In this document: positions 12,789 through 22,372 of the stretch, in pieces | How the letters are laid out: each line of letters starts with the position of its first letter | Position numbering within the stretch: position 1 is the first letter of the stretch | NCBI RefSeq assembly: GCF_013407925.2 | Contig: NZ_CP060201.1 | Location: forward strand, 4,883,001 to 4,947,000 | From: Pseudomonas protegens | GTDB taxonomy: Bacteria > Pseudomonadota > Gammaproteobacteria > Pseudomonadales > Pseudomonadaceae | Direction of reading: 5' to 3' | DNA: 64,000 bases | Notes under the pieces: generated by a model | The model's database searches: none | The model's input: only the letters and a program-made list of their open reading frames with translations | What the model was told of the DNA's origin: nothing | Made by a program: the position numbers and the translations under genes

Positions 12789-13162
12789 TTCATTGCGGTA
12801 TTCCGTTGTGAATGAATGACTTAAGATTTATTGCGGAAGGTAGAATGCGGCCCTGAGAGGCCCATTCCAGAGGCTTTTAACTAATTTTTAGTGATTGTTT
12901 GGATTGTTGGTGTCGTTTGAAACTAGACCCTTTTGACGAATGTGCAAATCCACTAAGGTGGTTAACTAATAACCAGTCAGTGATGGCACTTAGTACATAT
13001 ATTTAACAAAATAGTCGGTTATTCAGTGCCTTCTGAAGACTATTCCGAGATCCGTTCATAAAGGCTGTTTAATTGACTGTTACTATTGGATGCACATTTC
13101 TGGAAGTTGATTAATGGCCTATCGTCTTATTGCCCCATCGACTCACTGAAGCAGAGGTAGGA
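12789..13162. other. AT-rich divergent intergenic region between the two arcD genes
   Basis: About 375 bases with markedly lower GC than the flanks and no credible reading frame. It must hold the promoter of the plus-strand arcD paralogue. A half-site TTGAT (near 13107) and several AT stretches are visible, but no full ANR palindrome was found close to the second gene. Confidence 0.5.
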
Positions 13163-14590
13163 ATGTCACAACCGGCGCAGAAGCTTCAACTCGGTGCACT
13201 GATCGCTCTGGTCGTGGGCTCGATGATTGGTGGCGGGATTTTCTCGCTGCCGCAGAACATGGCGGCCCGGGCCGATGCCGGGGCCGTGCTCATTGGCTGG
13301 GGCATCACGGCGGTGGGCATGCTGACCCTGGCGTTCGTCTTCCAGACCCTGGCCAACCGCAAGCCGGAGCTGGACTCCGGGGTCTATGCCTATGCCAAGG
13401 CCGGCTTCGGCGACTACATGGGTTTTTCATCGGCCTGGGGCTACTGGATCAGTGCCTGGCTGGGCAACGTCGGCTACTTCGTCCTGCTGTTCAGCACCCT
13501 GGGCTATTTCTTTCCGGTGTTCGGCCAGGGCAATACCCCGGTCGCCATCGGCTGCGCGTCCTTGCTGCTGTGGGCCGTGCATTTTCTGGTGCTGCGGGGG
13601 ATCAAGGAGGCCACCTTCATCAACCAGCTGACCACGGTGGCGAAGATCGTGCCGCTGGTGATGTTCATCGTCATCGCCGCCGTGGCATTCAAGGCGGAGA
13701 TCTTTACCCGGGATATCTGGGGCCGCAGCAACCCGAACTTCGGCGGGGTGATGGACCAGGTGCGCAACATGATGCTGGTCACGGTGTTCGTGTTCATCGG
13801 CATCGAGGGCGCCAGCGTCTACTCGGCCCGGGCGCAGAAGCGCGCGGATGTCGGGCGGGCCACGGTGATCGGTTTTCTCGGGGTGCTGGCGCTGCTGGTG
13901 CTGGTCAACGTCTTGTCCCTGGGGATCATGAGCCAGCCGGAGCTGGCCAAGCTGCAGAACCCGTCCCTGGCGGCGGTGCTGGAGCATATCGTCGGCCCCT
14001 GGGGCGCCTTGCTGATCAGCATTGGACTGGCGGTTTCGCTGTTGGGCGCCTTGCTGTCCTGGGCCCTGCTGTGCGCGGAGATTCTCTACGCCACCGCCCG
14101 GGACCGGACCATGCCGGCTTTCCTGAAGAAGGAAAACGCCAACCATGTGCCGGTCAATGCCTTGTGGCTGACCAACGTGATGATCCAGATCTTCCTGCTG
14201 ATCACCCTGTTCTCCGCCGGCACCTACACCAACCTGATCTACCTCGCCTCGTCGATGATCCTGGTGCCCTACCTGTGGTCGGCGGCCTATGCGGTGCTGC
14301 TCAGCGGCCGAGGGGAAACCTACGAGCAGGCGTCCCGGGAGCGACTGAAGGACCTGTGCATCGCGGTGGTGGCCCTGAGCTACGCCATCTGGCTGTTGTA
14401 CGCCGGTGGCTTGAAGTACCTGCTGCTTTCGGCGCTGCTCTATGCGCCCGGGGTGATTCTGTTTGCCCAGGCCAAGCGCGAGCAGGGCCAGCCGCTGTTC
14501 ACCCCGCTGGAAAAACTGATCTTCAGTGCCGTGATCATCGGTGCCTCGCTGGCGGCTTATGGCCTGTACAGCGGTCTGCTGGCGCTGTGA
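13163..14590 (+). CDS. ArcD paralogue, arginine/ornithine antiporter family (copy 2)
   Basis: A 475-residue APC-family antiporter starting [30 protein letters not shown]. It is the same length as ArcD copy 1 and identical over long stretches by eye, including [20 protein letters not shown]. The start at 13163 follows an AGAGG site; a start at 13130 would add 11 non-conserved residues. It is divergent from the arc operon and alone on its strand, ending 8 bases from the convergent CoA-transferase gene. It probably exchanges arginine/ornithine or a related amino-acid pair. Lack of a visible ANR box suggests it is expressed under other conditions. Confidence 0.9.
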   Translation: MSQPAQKLQLGALIALVVGSMIGGGIFSLPQNMAARADAGAVLIGWGITAVGMLTLAFVFQTLANRKPELDSGVYAYAKAGFGDYMGFSSAWGYWISAWLGNVGYFVLLFSTLGYFFPVFGQGNTPVAIGCASLLLWAVHFLVLRGIKEATFINQLTTVAKIVPLVMFIVIAAVAFKAEIFTRDIWGRSNPNFGGVMDQVRNMMLVTVFVFIGIEGASVYSARAQKRADVGRATVIGFLGVLALLVLVNVLSLGIMSQPELAKLQNPSLAAVLEHIVGPWGALLISIGLAVSLLGALLSWALLCAEILYATARDRTMPAFLKKENANHVPVNALWLTNVMIQIFLLITLFSAGTYTNLIYLASSMILVPYLWSAAYAVLLSGRGETYEQASRERLKDLCIAVVALSYAIWLLYAGGLKYLLLSALLYAPGVILFAQAKREQGQPLFTPLEKLIFSAVIIGASLAAYGLYSGLLAL

Positions 14591-14598
14591 TCGAGGGC

Positions 14599-15954
14599 TC
14601 ACCACCATCGGGCGCGATGGGCGCCCAGGGTGCCGGCGGGGCAATCCCACTGCACGGGGGTTCCTGCGATATGCAACGGCACCCGCAGGCGTCGGGCCGG
14701 TCCCCAGGGGGTCTGTTCCTGAACCAGCCCCTGATCGTCAGCCTCTTCCGGGCGCAGCGGCGTTGCGTTTGCCGCTGACGGGCGATGCTCAACCAGCAGC
14801 TTGGCGGTGCGCGCCAGGGACAGGCGCGCCGAGCGGCCCTGGCCGCCGCTCAAGGACAGGTTCAGGGCGCGCAGAGCGCTGGCGGCCATCAGGTAGCCGG
14901 TGGCGTGATCCAGGGCCTGGACCGGCAGCGGCAGCGGTTGGTCCGCAGCTTTCCAGTGCATGCCGGCTGCGGCGATGCCGGCGCTCATCTGTACCAGGCT
15001 GTCGAAGCCCCGGCGGTTGCGCCAGGGGCCGCTCCAGCCATAGGCGTTGAGGCTGACCTCGATCAGCCCCGGGGCGATGCGCTGGCGTGCCTCGGCGTGG
15101 TAACCCAGGTGTTCCAGGGCATCGGCTCGATAGCCGTGCAGCAGCAGGTCGGCGTCGGCCAGCAGGTCCTCGAATACCGCGCGCTGTTCAAGGTCGTGCA
15201 GGTCCAGGCGTGCGCAGCGCTTGCCCAGGGTCACCTCGGGCTCCAGGGCCGGTTCGTTCCAGCCCGGCGGGTCGATGCGCAGTACCTCGGCGCCCAGCCC
15301 CGCCAGCAGGCGGCTGGCCACGGGGCCGGCCAGGACCCGGGTCAGGTCCAGCACCTTCAGTCCGGCCAGGGGCCGGGCGCTGGAACCGCTCCAGGTGCTC
15401 GGCCGCGAGCCGCTGTGCGGCAGCCAGTGCACCAGGGGTTCGGCGTTGACCGCCTGACCCTGCGGGTGCGCCTGCCACTGTGCCCAACTGCGCATCTGCG
15501 CGGCGCAACCGCCTTGATCGACGATGGCCTGTTCCAGCTCCAGCGCGTCCCAGGTGGCCACTCGGGCGGCCATGGCGTCGCGCCCGGTCACCGCGCCCAG
15601 CACCCGTTCGGCGGCGGCGCGGTGGTGCGGCGCGTTGGTGTGCAGGCGAATCCAGCCGTCGCGGCTGGGGTAATCCCCGGCAATCGGGTCCCAGGGAGAG
15701 GGCAGGCTCCAGCCTTGCGGGCGGATTGAACCGGCGAACCAGAACGAGGCCAGGCGCCGGTCGACGCTGACCTCTGGCCGGCGTCCGGTCTGGCTGTACA
15801 GGAGTTCGGCCAGGGCTTGCCCGGCGGCGGCGATGCTGGCGCAGGCCAGGTCGGTCACGGCGAAGGCCGAGGGCAGGGCGCCCTGGCCGGTTTGTCGGAC
15901 GCTTGCGGGCGCCAGGCCCAGCGCGGCCTGGAGGGTTGCCAGTAGTTCGGTCAT
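14599..15954 (-). CDS. Class III acyl-CoA transferase family protein (CaiB/BaiF type)
   Basis: Family III CoA-transferases move CoA between carboxylic acids via an aspartyl-CoA thioester. The 451-residue protein has the core PLAGLKVLDLTRVLAGPVA and LGAEVLRIDPPG, followed by the catalytic half with NAYGWSGPWRNRRGFDSLVQ. An unusual N-terminal half of about 190 residues precedes the recognisable PLAGLKVLDLTRV start, so the protein resembles a circularly arranged or two-lobed member. The start at 15954 has a GGGGAG site. It is monocistronic and convergent with the arcD paralogue. The substrate cannot be named from sequence. Confidence 0.85.
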   Translation of the reverse strand: MTELLATLQAALGLAPASVRQTGQGALPSAFAVTDLACASIAAAGQALAELLYSQTGRRPEVSVDRRLASFWFAGSIRPQGWSLPSPWDPIAGDYPSRDGWIRLHTNAPHHRAAAERVLGAVTGRDAMAARVATWDALELEQAIVDQGGCAAQMRSWAQWQAHPQGQAVNAEPLVHWLPHSGSRPSTWSGSSARPLAGLKVLDLTRVLAGPVASRLLAGLGAEVLRIDPPGWNEPALEPEVTLGKRCARLDLHDLEQRAVFEDLLADADLLLHGYRADALEHLGYHAEARQRIAPGLIEVSLNAYGWSGPWRNRRGFDSLVQMSAGIAAAGMHWKAADQPLPLPVQALDHATGYLMAASALRALNLSLSGGQGRSARLSLARTAKLLVEHRPSAANATPLRPEEADDQGLVQEQTPWGPARRLRVPLHIAGTPVQWDCPAGTLGAHRARWW

Positions 15955-16063
15955 GACGCACTCCCCGGTTCAGAGGAGGGCATTGCACCTTGAAAGCGCC
16001 GCCCCTGTCGATCACCTCCGGTCATCGGCCGCGGCGAGCGGCCGGGGTGGCGAGAACCTGCGC

Positions 16064-18208
16064 TTATACCCGGAACTGGTCCATCAGTTTCATCTGCTGG
16101 GTGGCCAGGGCATTGAGCTGGCTGCTGACCTGGGCCGACTCGCTGGCTTGCTCGGTGAGGGTTTCGGTCACGCTACGGATCGCCGAGACGTTGCGGTTGA
16201 CCTCTTCGGCCACGGCGCTCTGCTGTTCGGCGGCGCTGGCGATCTGCAGGTTCATGTCGCTGATCACGGTGACCGCGTCGCTGATCTTGCCCAGGGCCTG
16301 GACCGCCTGATGGATCTGCCCGGCATTGTTCTGCGCCTGGTTCTGGCTGGCGTGCATGGTGGTGACCACATCGCGGGTGCCGCTCTGGATGCGCTCGATC
16401 ACCACGCGAATTTCCTCCACCGAGTCCTGGGTGCGCTTGGCCAGGTTGCGCACTTCATCGGCGACCACTGCGAAGCCGCGACCGCTTTCGCCGGCACGGG
16501 CCGCTTCGATGGCGGCGTTGAGGGCCAGCAGGTTGGTCTGCTCGGCGATGCTGCGGATCACTTCCAGCACCGAGCCGATCTGCTCGCTGTTCACTGCCAG
16601 GGCTTCGACTTCGCTTACCGCCTTGCTCACTTCATCGGCCAGCAGGCTGATGTCCCGGGTGCTGCGTTCGATGATGGTCATGCCTTCCTTGGCCGACTGG
16701 TCGGCGCCACGGGCGGCCTGCGCGGCGTTGGAGGCACTGTTGGCGACGTCATGGGCAGTGGCGCTCATTTCGTTGGAAGCGGTGGCCACCTGATCGATCT
16801 CGCGGAACTGCACCTGCATGCCTTCACTGGTCTGGCGGGCGATTTCCGAAGACTGGTCGGCGGTGCCGCGGGCCTCGATGATGCTCTGCTTGATCTGGGC
16901 GATGGTCGGTTGCAGCTTGTCGAGGAAGCGGTTGAACCAGCTCACCAGCTCGCCCAGTTCATCCTTCTTGCTGTAGTTCAGGCGCTGGGTCAGGTCGCCG
17001 TCGCCGCTGGCGATGGCCTTGAGCATCTGCGCCACGCTGTTGATCGGCCGGGTCACGCCCGAGGCGCTGAGCCAGATCAGCAGCAGGCCCAGCAGGCCGG
17101 CGCCGATGGCCACCAGCACGGTTTTCAGCGTGCCGCTGGTCTGGGCCTCATCCAGCAGGTTCTGCAGTTTGACCGAGTCTGCCAGCAGCACCTGTTGCGG
17201 CAGGTCGATGGTCACGCCCCAGGGCTTGGCATCGGCAATCGGGCTGAAGGGGTAGACCGCACGGATCAGATCGCCCTGTTGCAGGACTTTCGATTGGCTG
17301 CCGGAGAGCGTCGCGAGGATGTCCTTGCCCTTGGCGCCCAGGCTTTCACCGATGTTCTTGCCCACTTGAGCGGGATCGCTGCCGACCGCGGCCAGCAGCC
17401 CACTGCCGGCCAGGATCATCATGTGCCCGGCGCCATCGAACAGGTCCTGCTGTGCTTCGACGGCGGCGGCTTGCAGGGAGTCCAGAGCGATGTCGACGCC
17501 GATCACCCCGATGGCCTTGCCGTCCACCAGCAGGGGCACGGAGATGGTGGTCATCAGCACTTGCTTCTTGTCCTCGCCGATGGTGTCGGCGTAGGGGTCG
17601 AGCAGGCAGGTACGGCGGGTATCACGAGGGCAGGTGTACCAGATGTTGTAGGGCGTGCCGCTGAGGTTGAGGGTGGTCTTGTTCATGTCCTCCTCGACCA
17701 TCACCGTGTTCAGTGGCTTGCCTGCGGGACGGCTCCAGTAGCTGGCGAAACGTCCTTGTTCGTTGGAGGCGCGGCTAGCATCGTTGGCGAATTCGCTGTC
17801 CTTGCCGTCCAGGGCGTTGAGTTCGTAGGCCAGCCAGATGCCGAGCACCTTGGGATTGCGCTCGAAGGCGGTTTTCAGGCTGTGATTGAGCTCTTCGCGC
17901 AGGGCCGATGCGTCCAGTCCGCGTTTTGCGGCCATCTCCCGCAGGTCCCGGACCTGATCTGCCAGGGCGGTGATCACCAGCTGGCTTTCGCCGAAGGTCT
18001 TCTGGACGCGCGCCGCCTGTTCGGCGGCCTTGGCCTGCAGCAGGTCCTCGACCCCGGCAGTCAGCATCCGCGTGCTGGAGGTGTTGACCAACTGATTGTT
18101 CTGCTGGCTCTGATACAGGTTCATGCCGACGATCAAGGCCACCACGCCCAACAGGCACAGTCCGGACAACAGCACTATTTTCAGGCGAATGGAGAGAGAG
18201 TCGAGCAT
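16064..18208 (-). CDS. Methyl-accepting chemotaxis protein with periplasmic dCache-type sensor
   Basis: A 714-residue transmembrane chemoreceptor. The first membrane helix follows [26 protein letters not shown] periplasmic domain of about 330 residues with dCache character follows ([21 protein letters not shown]), then a second helix ([20 protein letters not shown]), a HAMP region ([17 protein letters not shown]) and the cytoplasmic signalling hairpin ([20 protein letters not shown]). Start 18208 is chosen because it places the membrane helix at the very N-terminus; upstream frame to 18274 adds soluble residues. dCache receptors often sense amino acids, amines or organic acids. Two closely spaced cysteines ([11 protein letters not shown]) in the sensor domain are noteworthy. 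Ligand unknown. Confidence 0.93.
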   Translation of the reverse strand: MLDSLSIRLKIVLLSGLCLLGVVALIVGMNLYQSQQNNQLVNTSSTRMLTAGVEDLLQAKAAEQAARVQKTFGESQLVITALADQVRDLREMAAKRGLDASALREELNHSLKTAFERNPKVLGIWLAYELNALDGKDSEFANDASRASNEQGRFASYWSRPAGKPLNTVMVEEDMNKTTLNLSGTPYNIWYTCPRDTRRTCLLDPYADTIGEDKKQVLMTTISVPLLVDGKAIGVIGVDIALDSLQAAAVEAQQDLFDGAGHMMILAGSGLLAAVGSDPAQVGKNIGESLGAKGKDILATLSGSQSKVLQQGDLIRAVYPFSPIADAKPWGVTIDLPQQVLLADSVKLQNLLDEAQTSGTLKTVLVAIGAGLLGLLLIWLSASGVTRPINSVAQMLKAIASGDGDLTQRLNYSKKDELGELVSWFNRFLDKLQPTIAQIKQSIIEARGTADQSSEIARQTSEGMQVQFREIDQVATASNEMSATAHDVANSASNAAQAARGADQSAKEGMTIIERSTRDISLLADEVSKAVSEVEALAVNSEQIGSVLEVIRSIAEQTNLLALNAAIEAARAGESGRGFAVVADEVRNLAKRTQDSVEEIRVVIERIQSGTRDVVTTMHASQNQAQNNAGQIHQAVQALGKISDAVTVISDMNLQIASAAEQQSAVAEEVNRNVSAIRSVTETLTEQASESAQVSSQLNALATQQMKLMDQFRV

Positions 18209-18393
18209 GGGGGCGATCTCACTAAAGGACGGATGGAAAGCACGGAATCGGATGACTCCGTTCGCCAAGTCCATTCAGCGCTATGCCCGGAACATCGGCT
18301 TGGGCGGCCTTTGCGTGAGGGGGGGCGACGAACGGTCATGTGCTTGACATATATGGCCTCAGGGTCGAGGGCATAGCTGCCAGAGAACGTCAA

Positions 18394-18795
18394 TCAGGAG
18401 GTTTGCGGCAGGGCTTCGGGGCGCGACCAGATCCACAGGTTGCCCAAGGCCATGCCGGCAATCGCCGCATACATGGTCCAGTGATGGTTGAGCAGACCAA
18501 GCATCAGCCCGGCGCACAGCAGCATGCTGACGGTGGCGCTGATCTTGGCCTTGCGGCTGATGATCCGGCCATTGCGCCAGTTGCAGAGGATCGGGCCGAA
18601 CAGGCGATGGTTCTCCATCCAGGCGCTGAGGCGGGGCGAGCTCTTGGTGGCGGCCCAGGCGGCCAGGAGGATGAACTCGGTGGTCGGCAAGCCCGGTACG
18701 ACGATGGCGATCAGGCCGATGGCCAGGCTGACATAGGCCAGCGCGCCGAACAGCAGGCGGGAAATTTTCGACGAGGAGGGGCGAGTGGGGGTCAT
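18394..18795 (-). CDS. DUF454 (YbaN-like) inner-membrane protein
   Basis: A 133-residue protein with three or four hydrophobic segments: LLFGALAYVSLAIGLIAIVVPGLPTT near the start and two in the C-terminal half. The VPGLPTTEFILLAAWAATKSSPRL block followed by WMENHRLFGPIL and NWRNGRIISRKAK is characteristic of the DUF454/YbaN family of unknown function. ATG at 18795 gives the family length. In pseudomonads this gene is often near haem or iron genes; here it is next to hemO, 115 bases away on the same strand. Confidence 0.88.
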   Translation of the reverse strand: MTPTRPSSSKISRLLFGALAYVSLAIGLIAIVVPGLPTTEFILLAAWAATKSSPRLSAWMENHRLFGPILCNWRNGRIISRKAKISATVSMLLCAGLMLGLLNHHWTMYAAIAGMALGNLWIWSRPEALPQTS

Positions 18796-18910
18796 GGTTT
18801 CGATGATGAGGTAACACGCCTTGCGGCTCAATCTGCAGAGCACGTCGGCCGACAAAATACCGTTGCGGGCCCGCGGCGCAAACGCTCGCCACGGGCCCGC
18901 AACGACGGGG

Positions 18911-19519
18911 TCAGGCTGGTTGTGCGGCGCTGGCGTAAGCCTGTTCCAGCAACACGGTGAAGCGGTTGAAGGCATCCAGCGCGCCTTTTTCCGCCGCGGC
19001 TTCTTCTTCGGCGGTGAACTCCAGGCCATCGAGGATGCGGGTGAAGGTCTTCCAGCCTTCGGCGCGGCCACCGGCCGGTTCGCCCAGGTGTCGGGCGCCG
19101 AAGGTTTCGCTCAGGCCCAGGCCCACGGCGCGCTTGATCAGGAACGCGGCGCCGAGCTTGGAACCCTCGGAAACGAAGATCCAGCCCAGGGCTTCGGCCT
19201 GGCTCGGGTTGCGCACCGCGCCGGCCACCGGGGCCGGGACTTCGGTGTCCAGGTCGGCGAGGTCGGCCTTGGCCGCTTCGGCGCGGCAGCGCTGGGCCAG
19301 GTCAGGCACGATCTGGTTCAGTTCGGCGTCGTTGTACAGGTCCACCAGTTCCGACTGGAACAGGTACTGGGCGACCACGAAGCGGGCGAACGCGCCCTGC
19401 GTCTCGAACGGTGCGTGGGCCTTGACCAGGGCGTCGAGCTTGGCATGGGGTTCGTGGGTGATCTGGTTCAGGCGTTGCGAACGCAGGTGATGACGCTGGG
19501 AGGAATCCTGGGAGCTCAT
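18911..19519 (-). CDS. hemO: Haem oxygenase (HemO/PigA type)
   Basis: Opens the haem ring to biliverdin, releasing iron and CO in the cytoplasm. The 202-residue protein has the bacterial HemO pattern NLRSQRLN-like start (HLRSQRLNQITHEPHAKLD), with proximal haem ligand H25. The distal helix GWIFVSEGSKLGAAFLIKRA and GARHLGEPAGGRAEGW follow, as in Pseudomonas PigA. It lies downstream of the TonB haem receptor, FecR and ECF sigma genes on the same strand, with a terminator-like hairpin in between (19582-19621). It may therefore have its own promoter as well as readthrough. Confidence 0.95.
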   Translation of the reverse strand: MSSQDSSQRHHLRSQRLNQITHEPHAKLDALVKAHAPFETQGAFARFVVAQYLFQSELVDLYNDAELNQIVPDLAQRCRAEAAKADLADLDTEVPAPVAGAVRNPSQAEALGWIFVSEGSKLGAAFLIKRAVGLGLSETFGARHLGEPAGGRAEGWKTFTRILDGLEFTAEEEAAAEKGALDAFNRFTVLLEQAYASAAQPA

Positions 19520-19581
19520 GCTGATGTCCTTGAGAATGAGAGGCAGTTAGTAACTAGACGAACAAGAAGACGCGACACCGT

Positions 19582-19621
19582 AAAAAATCCTCACTGCCCC
19601 GGCTGAAAAAGGGCAGTGAGG
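19582..19621 (-). terminator. Rho-independent terminator after the haem receptor gene
   Basis: On the minus strand CCTCACTGCCC (19621-19611) pairs with GGGCAGTGAGG (19599-19589), followed by ATTTTTTA. The 11-bp stem plus T6 is a strong terminator between the receptor gene and hemO. Confidence 0.85.
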
Positions 19622-19631
19622 TGCTTGGGCG

Positions 19632-22250
19632 TCAGATATCCCAGACCAGATTGACCGAGAAGTTGCGGCCCGGCTGGGTCAGGCGGTCGAGGTTGGCGGG
19701 TGCGGTCTGCCCGGCCTCGCCGACACTGTCGTAGCCGCGCACGTCGTCCCAGTTCCAGTATTTCTTGTCGGTCAGGTTGTACAGGCCGGCGTTCAGGGTC
19801 AGGTCGTCGGTGACCTTGTAGAAGCCGCTGAGGTCGAGGATGCCGTAGCCCGGGGTCTTGAACTGGCCGCTGGTGGTGCGGCCGTCCGGAGCCTTGAAGG
19901 TGCTGTCGTCGACCCGGTCCTTGCGCTTGACCAGGGTCCAGCTCAGCAGCGCGCCGTAGGTGTCCTGGTCGTAGCCGAGGCCGAACACGCCCTTGAGCGG
20001 GTTGACGCTGTTGATCGGTTCGCCGTTGTCATTGTTGCGACCGTAGGCGTAGGCCAGCGAGCCGATGCTGTACAGGCCCTGGGGCGCGCCGAAGGCATCG
20101 AGGTTCAGACGGCCGCGGGCTTCGGCGCCCTTGATGGTGGCGTGCTTGATGTTGTTGCTCTGGATCACCGACTGCAGCGCGCCGGCGGTGATGGCGTCTT
20201 CGTTGATGAAGTCGCGGTACTGGTTGTAGAACACCGAGACATCGAAGGAGCCCGCGTCGAAGTTGCCGCGCAGGCCGGTTTCATAGCCTTTGCTGGTTTC
20301 CGGCTTGAGGTTGGAGTTGGGCTCGACCACGTAGCCGGTGGCGAGGTTTTCGAAGCGGCCGTAGAGCGCCTTGGCCGACGGCGTGCGGAAGCCCTCGGAG
20401 TATTGACCGTAGGCCGTGTAGTGCTCGTCGAAGGCGTAGGTCAGGCCGAACTTGGGCGAAACCCGGTGCCAGGTCTTCTTGTCGTCGCTGACGGGAAAGG
20501 TGCCGTTGGGGTTGGCGACATTGAGGAATTCCTGGGTCAGTTTCGGCTTGAGCTGGGTGTAGTCGTAGCGCAGGCCTGGGGTGAAGGTCCAGGCGTTCCA
20601 GCTGATCTGGTCCTGGGCGAACAGGCTGTAGGTGCTGACGGTGGGATCCGGGAAGTCGCTGGATTTTTTCACGCTGTCGCCGGCGTTAGGGCTTGGCGCG
20701 CCGATGGCGGTGCAACCGGCGCCGACCTTCAGGCAGGTGGCGGTGCCATAGCGTGAGCCGGTGACCTTCTGCTGCTTGAGGGTGGTGCCGTAGGTCAACT
20801 GATGCTCGGTTTCACCGAGGGTGAAAGCCTTGTCCAGTTGCGCGTCCAAGACCCATTGTTTTTCCTGGTACAGGGTTTGCCGTTCACGCAGCACGTCGCG
20901 GGCGTTGGGCGAGAACGCCGAGACCGGGTTGTAGCGCTCGGAGGTGGTCTGGTCGGTCTTGGCGATCTGGTAGTTCAGGCTCCACTTGATCCGATCGGCG
21001 ATCGGCGACTCCAGGGCAAAGCTGTTTTCCAGGCCGAAGCGTTCGCGGGTGATGGTGTCGTTGCCGACACGGGAGCGATACCAGTTCTGCCCGACGCCGT
21101 TGAGAAACAGGCCGCCTACCGCGCTTTTCTGGTTGGTGTCGCGGTCGTCCTTGTACTTGTCGTAGGTCAGGCCCAGGCGGGCATCCGGCGCATAGTTCCA
21201 GCCGAGCTTGGCCAGGACGTTGGTGGTGCGGGCGTCTTCCGGGTTGGCGGCGGTGCGGTTGAGGCCGGTGCCGTTGTTGCTGCCGTAGGACTCGGTTTCG
21301 TGGCCGTCACGCCGGCTCAGGTGCAGCAGGGCGTCGAAGTCGCTGGCCCGTCCGGCGACGGTGGCGGATTTCAGCCAGCTTTCGTCAGCCGAGCTGTAGC
21401 CGCTCTTCAGGCGCGCGCCAACGTCCTGCCCGGGCTTGATGATGTCGTCGGCGTCCAGGGTGTAGTAGCTGACGGCGCCGCCGATGGCGCTGCTGCCGTA
21501 GAGCACCGAGGCCGGGCCACGGAGGATTTCCACGCGCTTGACGATTTCCGGGTCGACATAGTTGCGGTTGGTCTTGGCGTAGGGGCCGCTGAAGAAGTGA
21601 TCCGGCACTTCCACGCCATCGACCTGGGTGAGAATCCGGTCGCTGTCGATGCCGCGGATGTTGTAGCCGCTGAGTCCCGCGCGCTGGCCGGCACCGCCAA
21701 CGGAAACGCCGGGCTCGTAGCGCACCAGTTCCTTGATGGTGTTGACGTTCTGGCGGTCCAGTTCTTCCCGGGTCTGCACGCTCACGGTGCTGGGCACCGC
21801 ATTGATGTTCTGCTCCTGACGGGTGGCGCTGACGGTCACCTGTTGCAGGTTCACCGCATTGGCGGCGCTGCGTCGTTCCAGGACGATGTTGTGGTTGCCC
21901 AGTTTGCGGTAGCTCAGTTGGGTGCCGCCGAGCAGGCGCTCCAGGGCCTGTTCCGGGGGCAGCGAGCCGCGCACGCCCGGTGACGAAACCCCGCTGCCCA
22001 GCTCGGCCGGCAGCCCGACTTGCCAACCGGTGACCGCGGTAAAGGCGTTGAGCGCCGAGACCAGCGGTTGCTGGGCGATGGCGAAGTTGTAGTGGCCCAT
22101 GCGCTGGCTGGAGGAGGCCGGGGCGTCGGCGGCCATCACTGGCGTGGCTTGGGCGCCGGCCAGCAGGATCGCCGCGGTCAGCAGCGACAGGGTGCAGTGT
22201 TGCAGGCGGGCACAGGGAACAGAGGATCGGCTGTTGAGGCGAGGGGACAT
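19632..22250 (-). CDS. TonB-dependent haem/haemoprotein outer-membrane receptor with signalling domain (HasR-like)
   Basis: An 872-residue receptor. After a signal peptide (hydrophobic LSLLTAAILLAGAQATPVMA) comes a secretin/TonB short N-terminal (STN) signalling domain of about 75 residues (FAIAQQPLVSALNAFTAVTGWQVG), then the TonB box region (LQQVTVSAT) and plug (YNIRGIDSDRILTQVDGVEVPD, RVEILRGPASVLYGSSAIGG). A 22-strand barrel follows, ending FSVNLVWDI with terminal aromatic residues typical of outer-membrane barrels. The plug pattern matches the haemoglobin/transferrin receptor family. The STN domain signals to the adjacent FecR. ATG 22250 is chosen over 22298 for a normal signal peptide. 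No gene for a HasA haemophore is next to it. Confidence 0.9.
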   Translation of the reverse strand: MSPRLNSRSSVPCARLQHCTLSLLTAAILLAGAQATPVMAADAPASSSQRMGHYNFAIAQQPLVSALNAFTAVTGWQVGLPAELGSGVSSPGVRGSLPPEQALERLLGGTQLSYRKLGNHNIVLERRSAANAVNLQQVTVSATRQEQNINAVPSTVSVQTREELDRQNVNTIKELVRYEPGVSVGGAGQRAGLSGYNIRGIDSDRILTQVDGVEVPDHFFSGPYAKTNRNYVDPEIVKRVEILRGPASVLYGSSAIGGAVSYYTLDADDIIKPGQDVGARLKSGYSSADESWLKSATVAGRASDFDALLHLSRRDGHETESYGSNNGTGLNRTAANPEDARTTNVLAKLGWNYAPDARLGLTYDKYKDDRDTNQKSAVGGLFLNGVGQNWYRSRVGNDTITRERFGLENSFALESPIADRIKWSLNYQIAKTDQTTSERYNPVSAFSPNARDVLRERQTLYQEKQWVLDAQLDKAFTLGETEHQLTYGTTLKQQKVTGSRYGTATCLKVGAGCTAIGAPSPNAGDSVKKSSDFPDPTVSTYSLFAQDQISWNAWTFTPGLRYDYTQLKPKLTQEFLNVANPNGTFPVSDDKKTWHRVSPKFGLTYAFDEHYTAYGQYSEGFRTPSAKALYGRFENLATGYVVEPNSNLKPETSKGYETGLRGNFDAGSFDVSVFYNQYRDFINEDAITAGALQSVIQSNNIKHATIKGAEARGRLNLDAFGAPQGLYSIGSLAYAYGRNNDNGEPINSVNPLKGVFGLGYDQDTYGALLSWTLVKRKDRVDDSTFKAPDGRTTSGQFKTPGYGILDLSGFYKVTDDLTLNAGLYNLTDKKYWNWDDVRGYDSVGEAGQTAPANLDRLTQPGRNFSVNLVWDI

Positions 22251-22372
22251 CGAGAGCGCTCCGGGTCGCACGAATCTTTTATAGGTGCAGATGCGCATTC
22301 AAAAATGCGAATCAGTTGCATTGGCTATAACGAGACGTTCGACCTGCGGCAATCGCGTAAAAATAATTATTC

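Noticed and set aside
13000..13162. ANR box for the second arcD gene
   Set aside because: Only half-sites (TTGAT near 13107 and TTGAC near 13074) were found, without the matching second half.
15833..18376. An 847-residue plus-strand frame over the chemoreceptor gene
   Set aside because: Antisense shadow of the MCP gene; composition is not that of a real protein.
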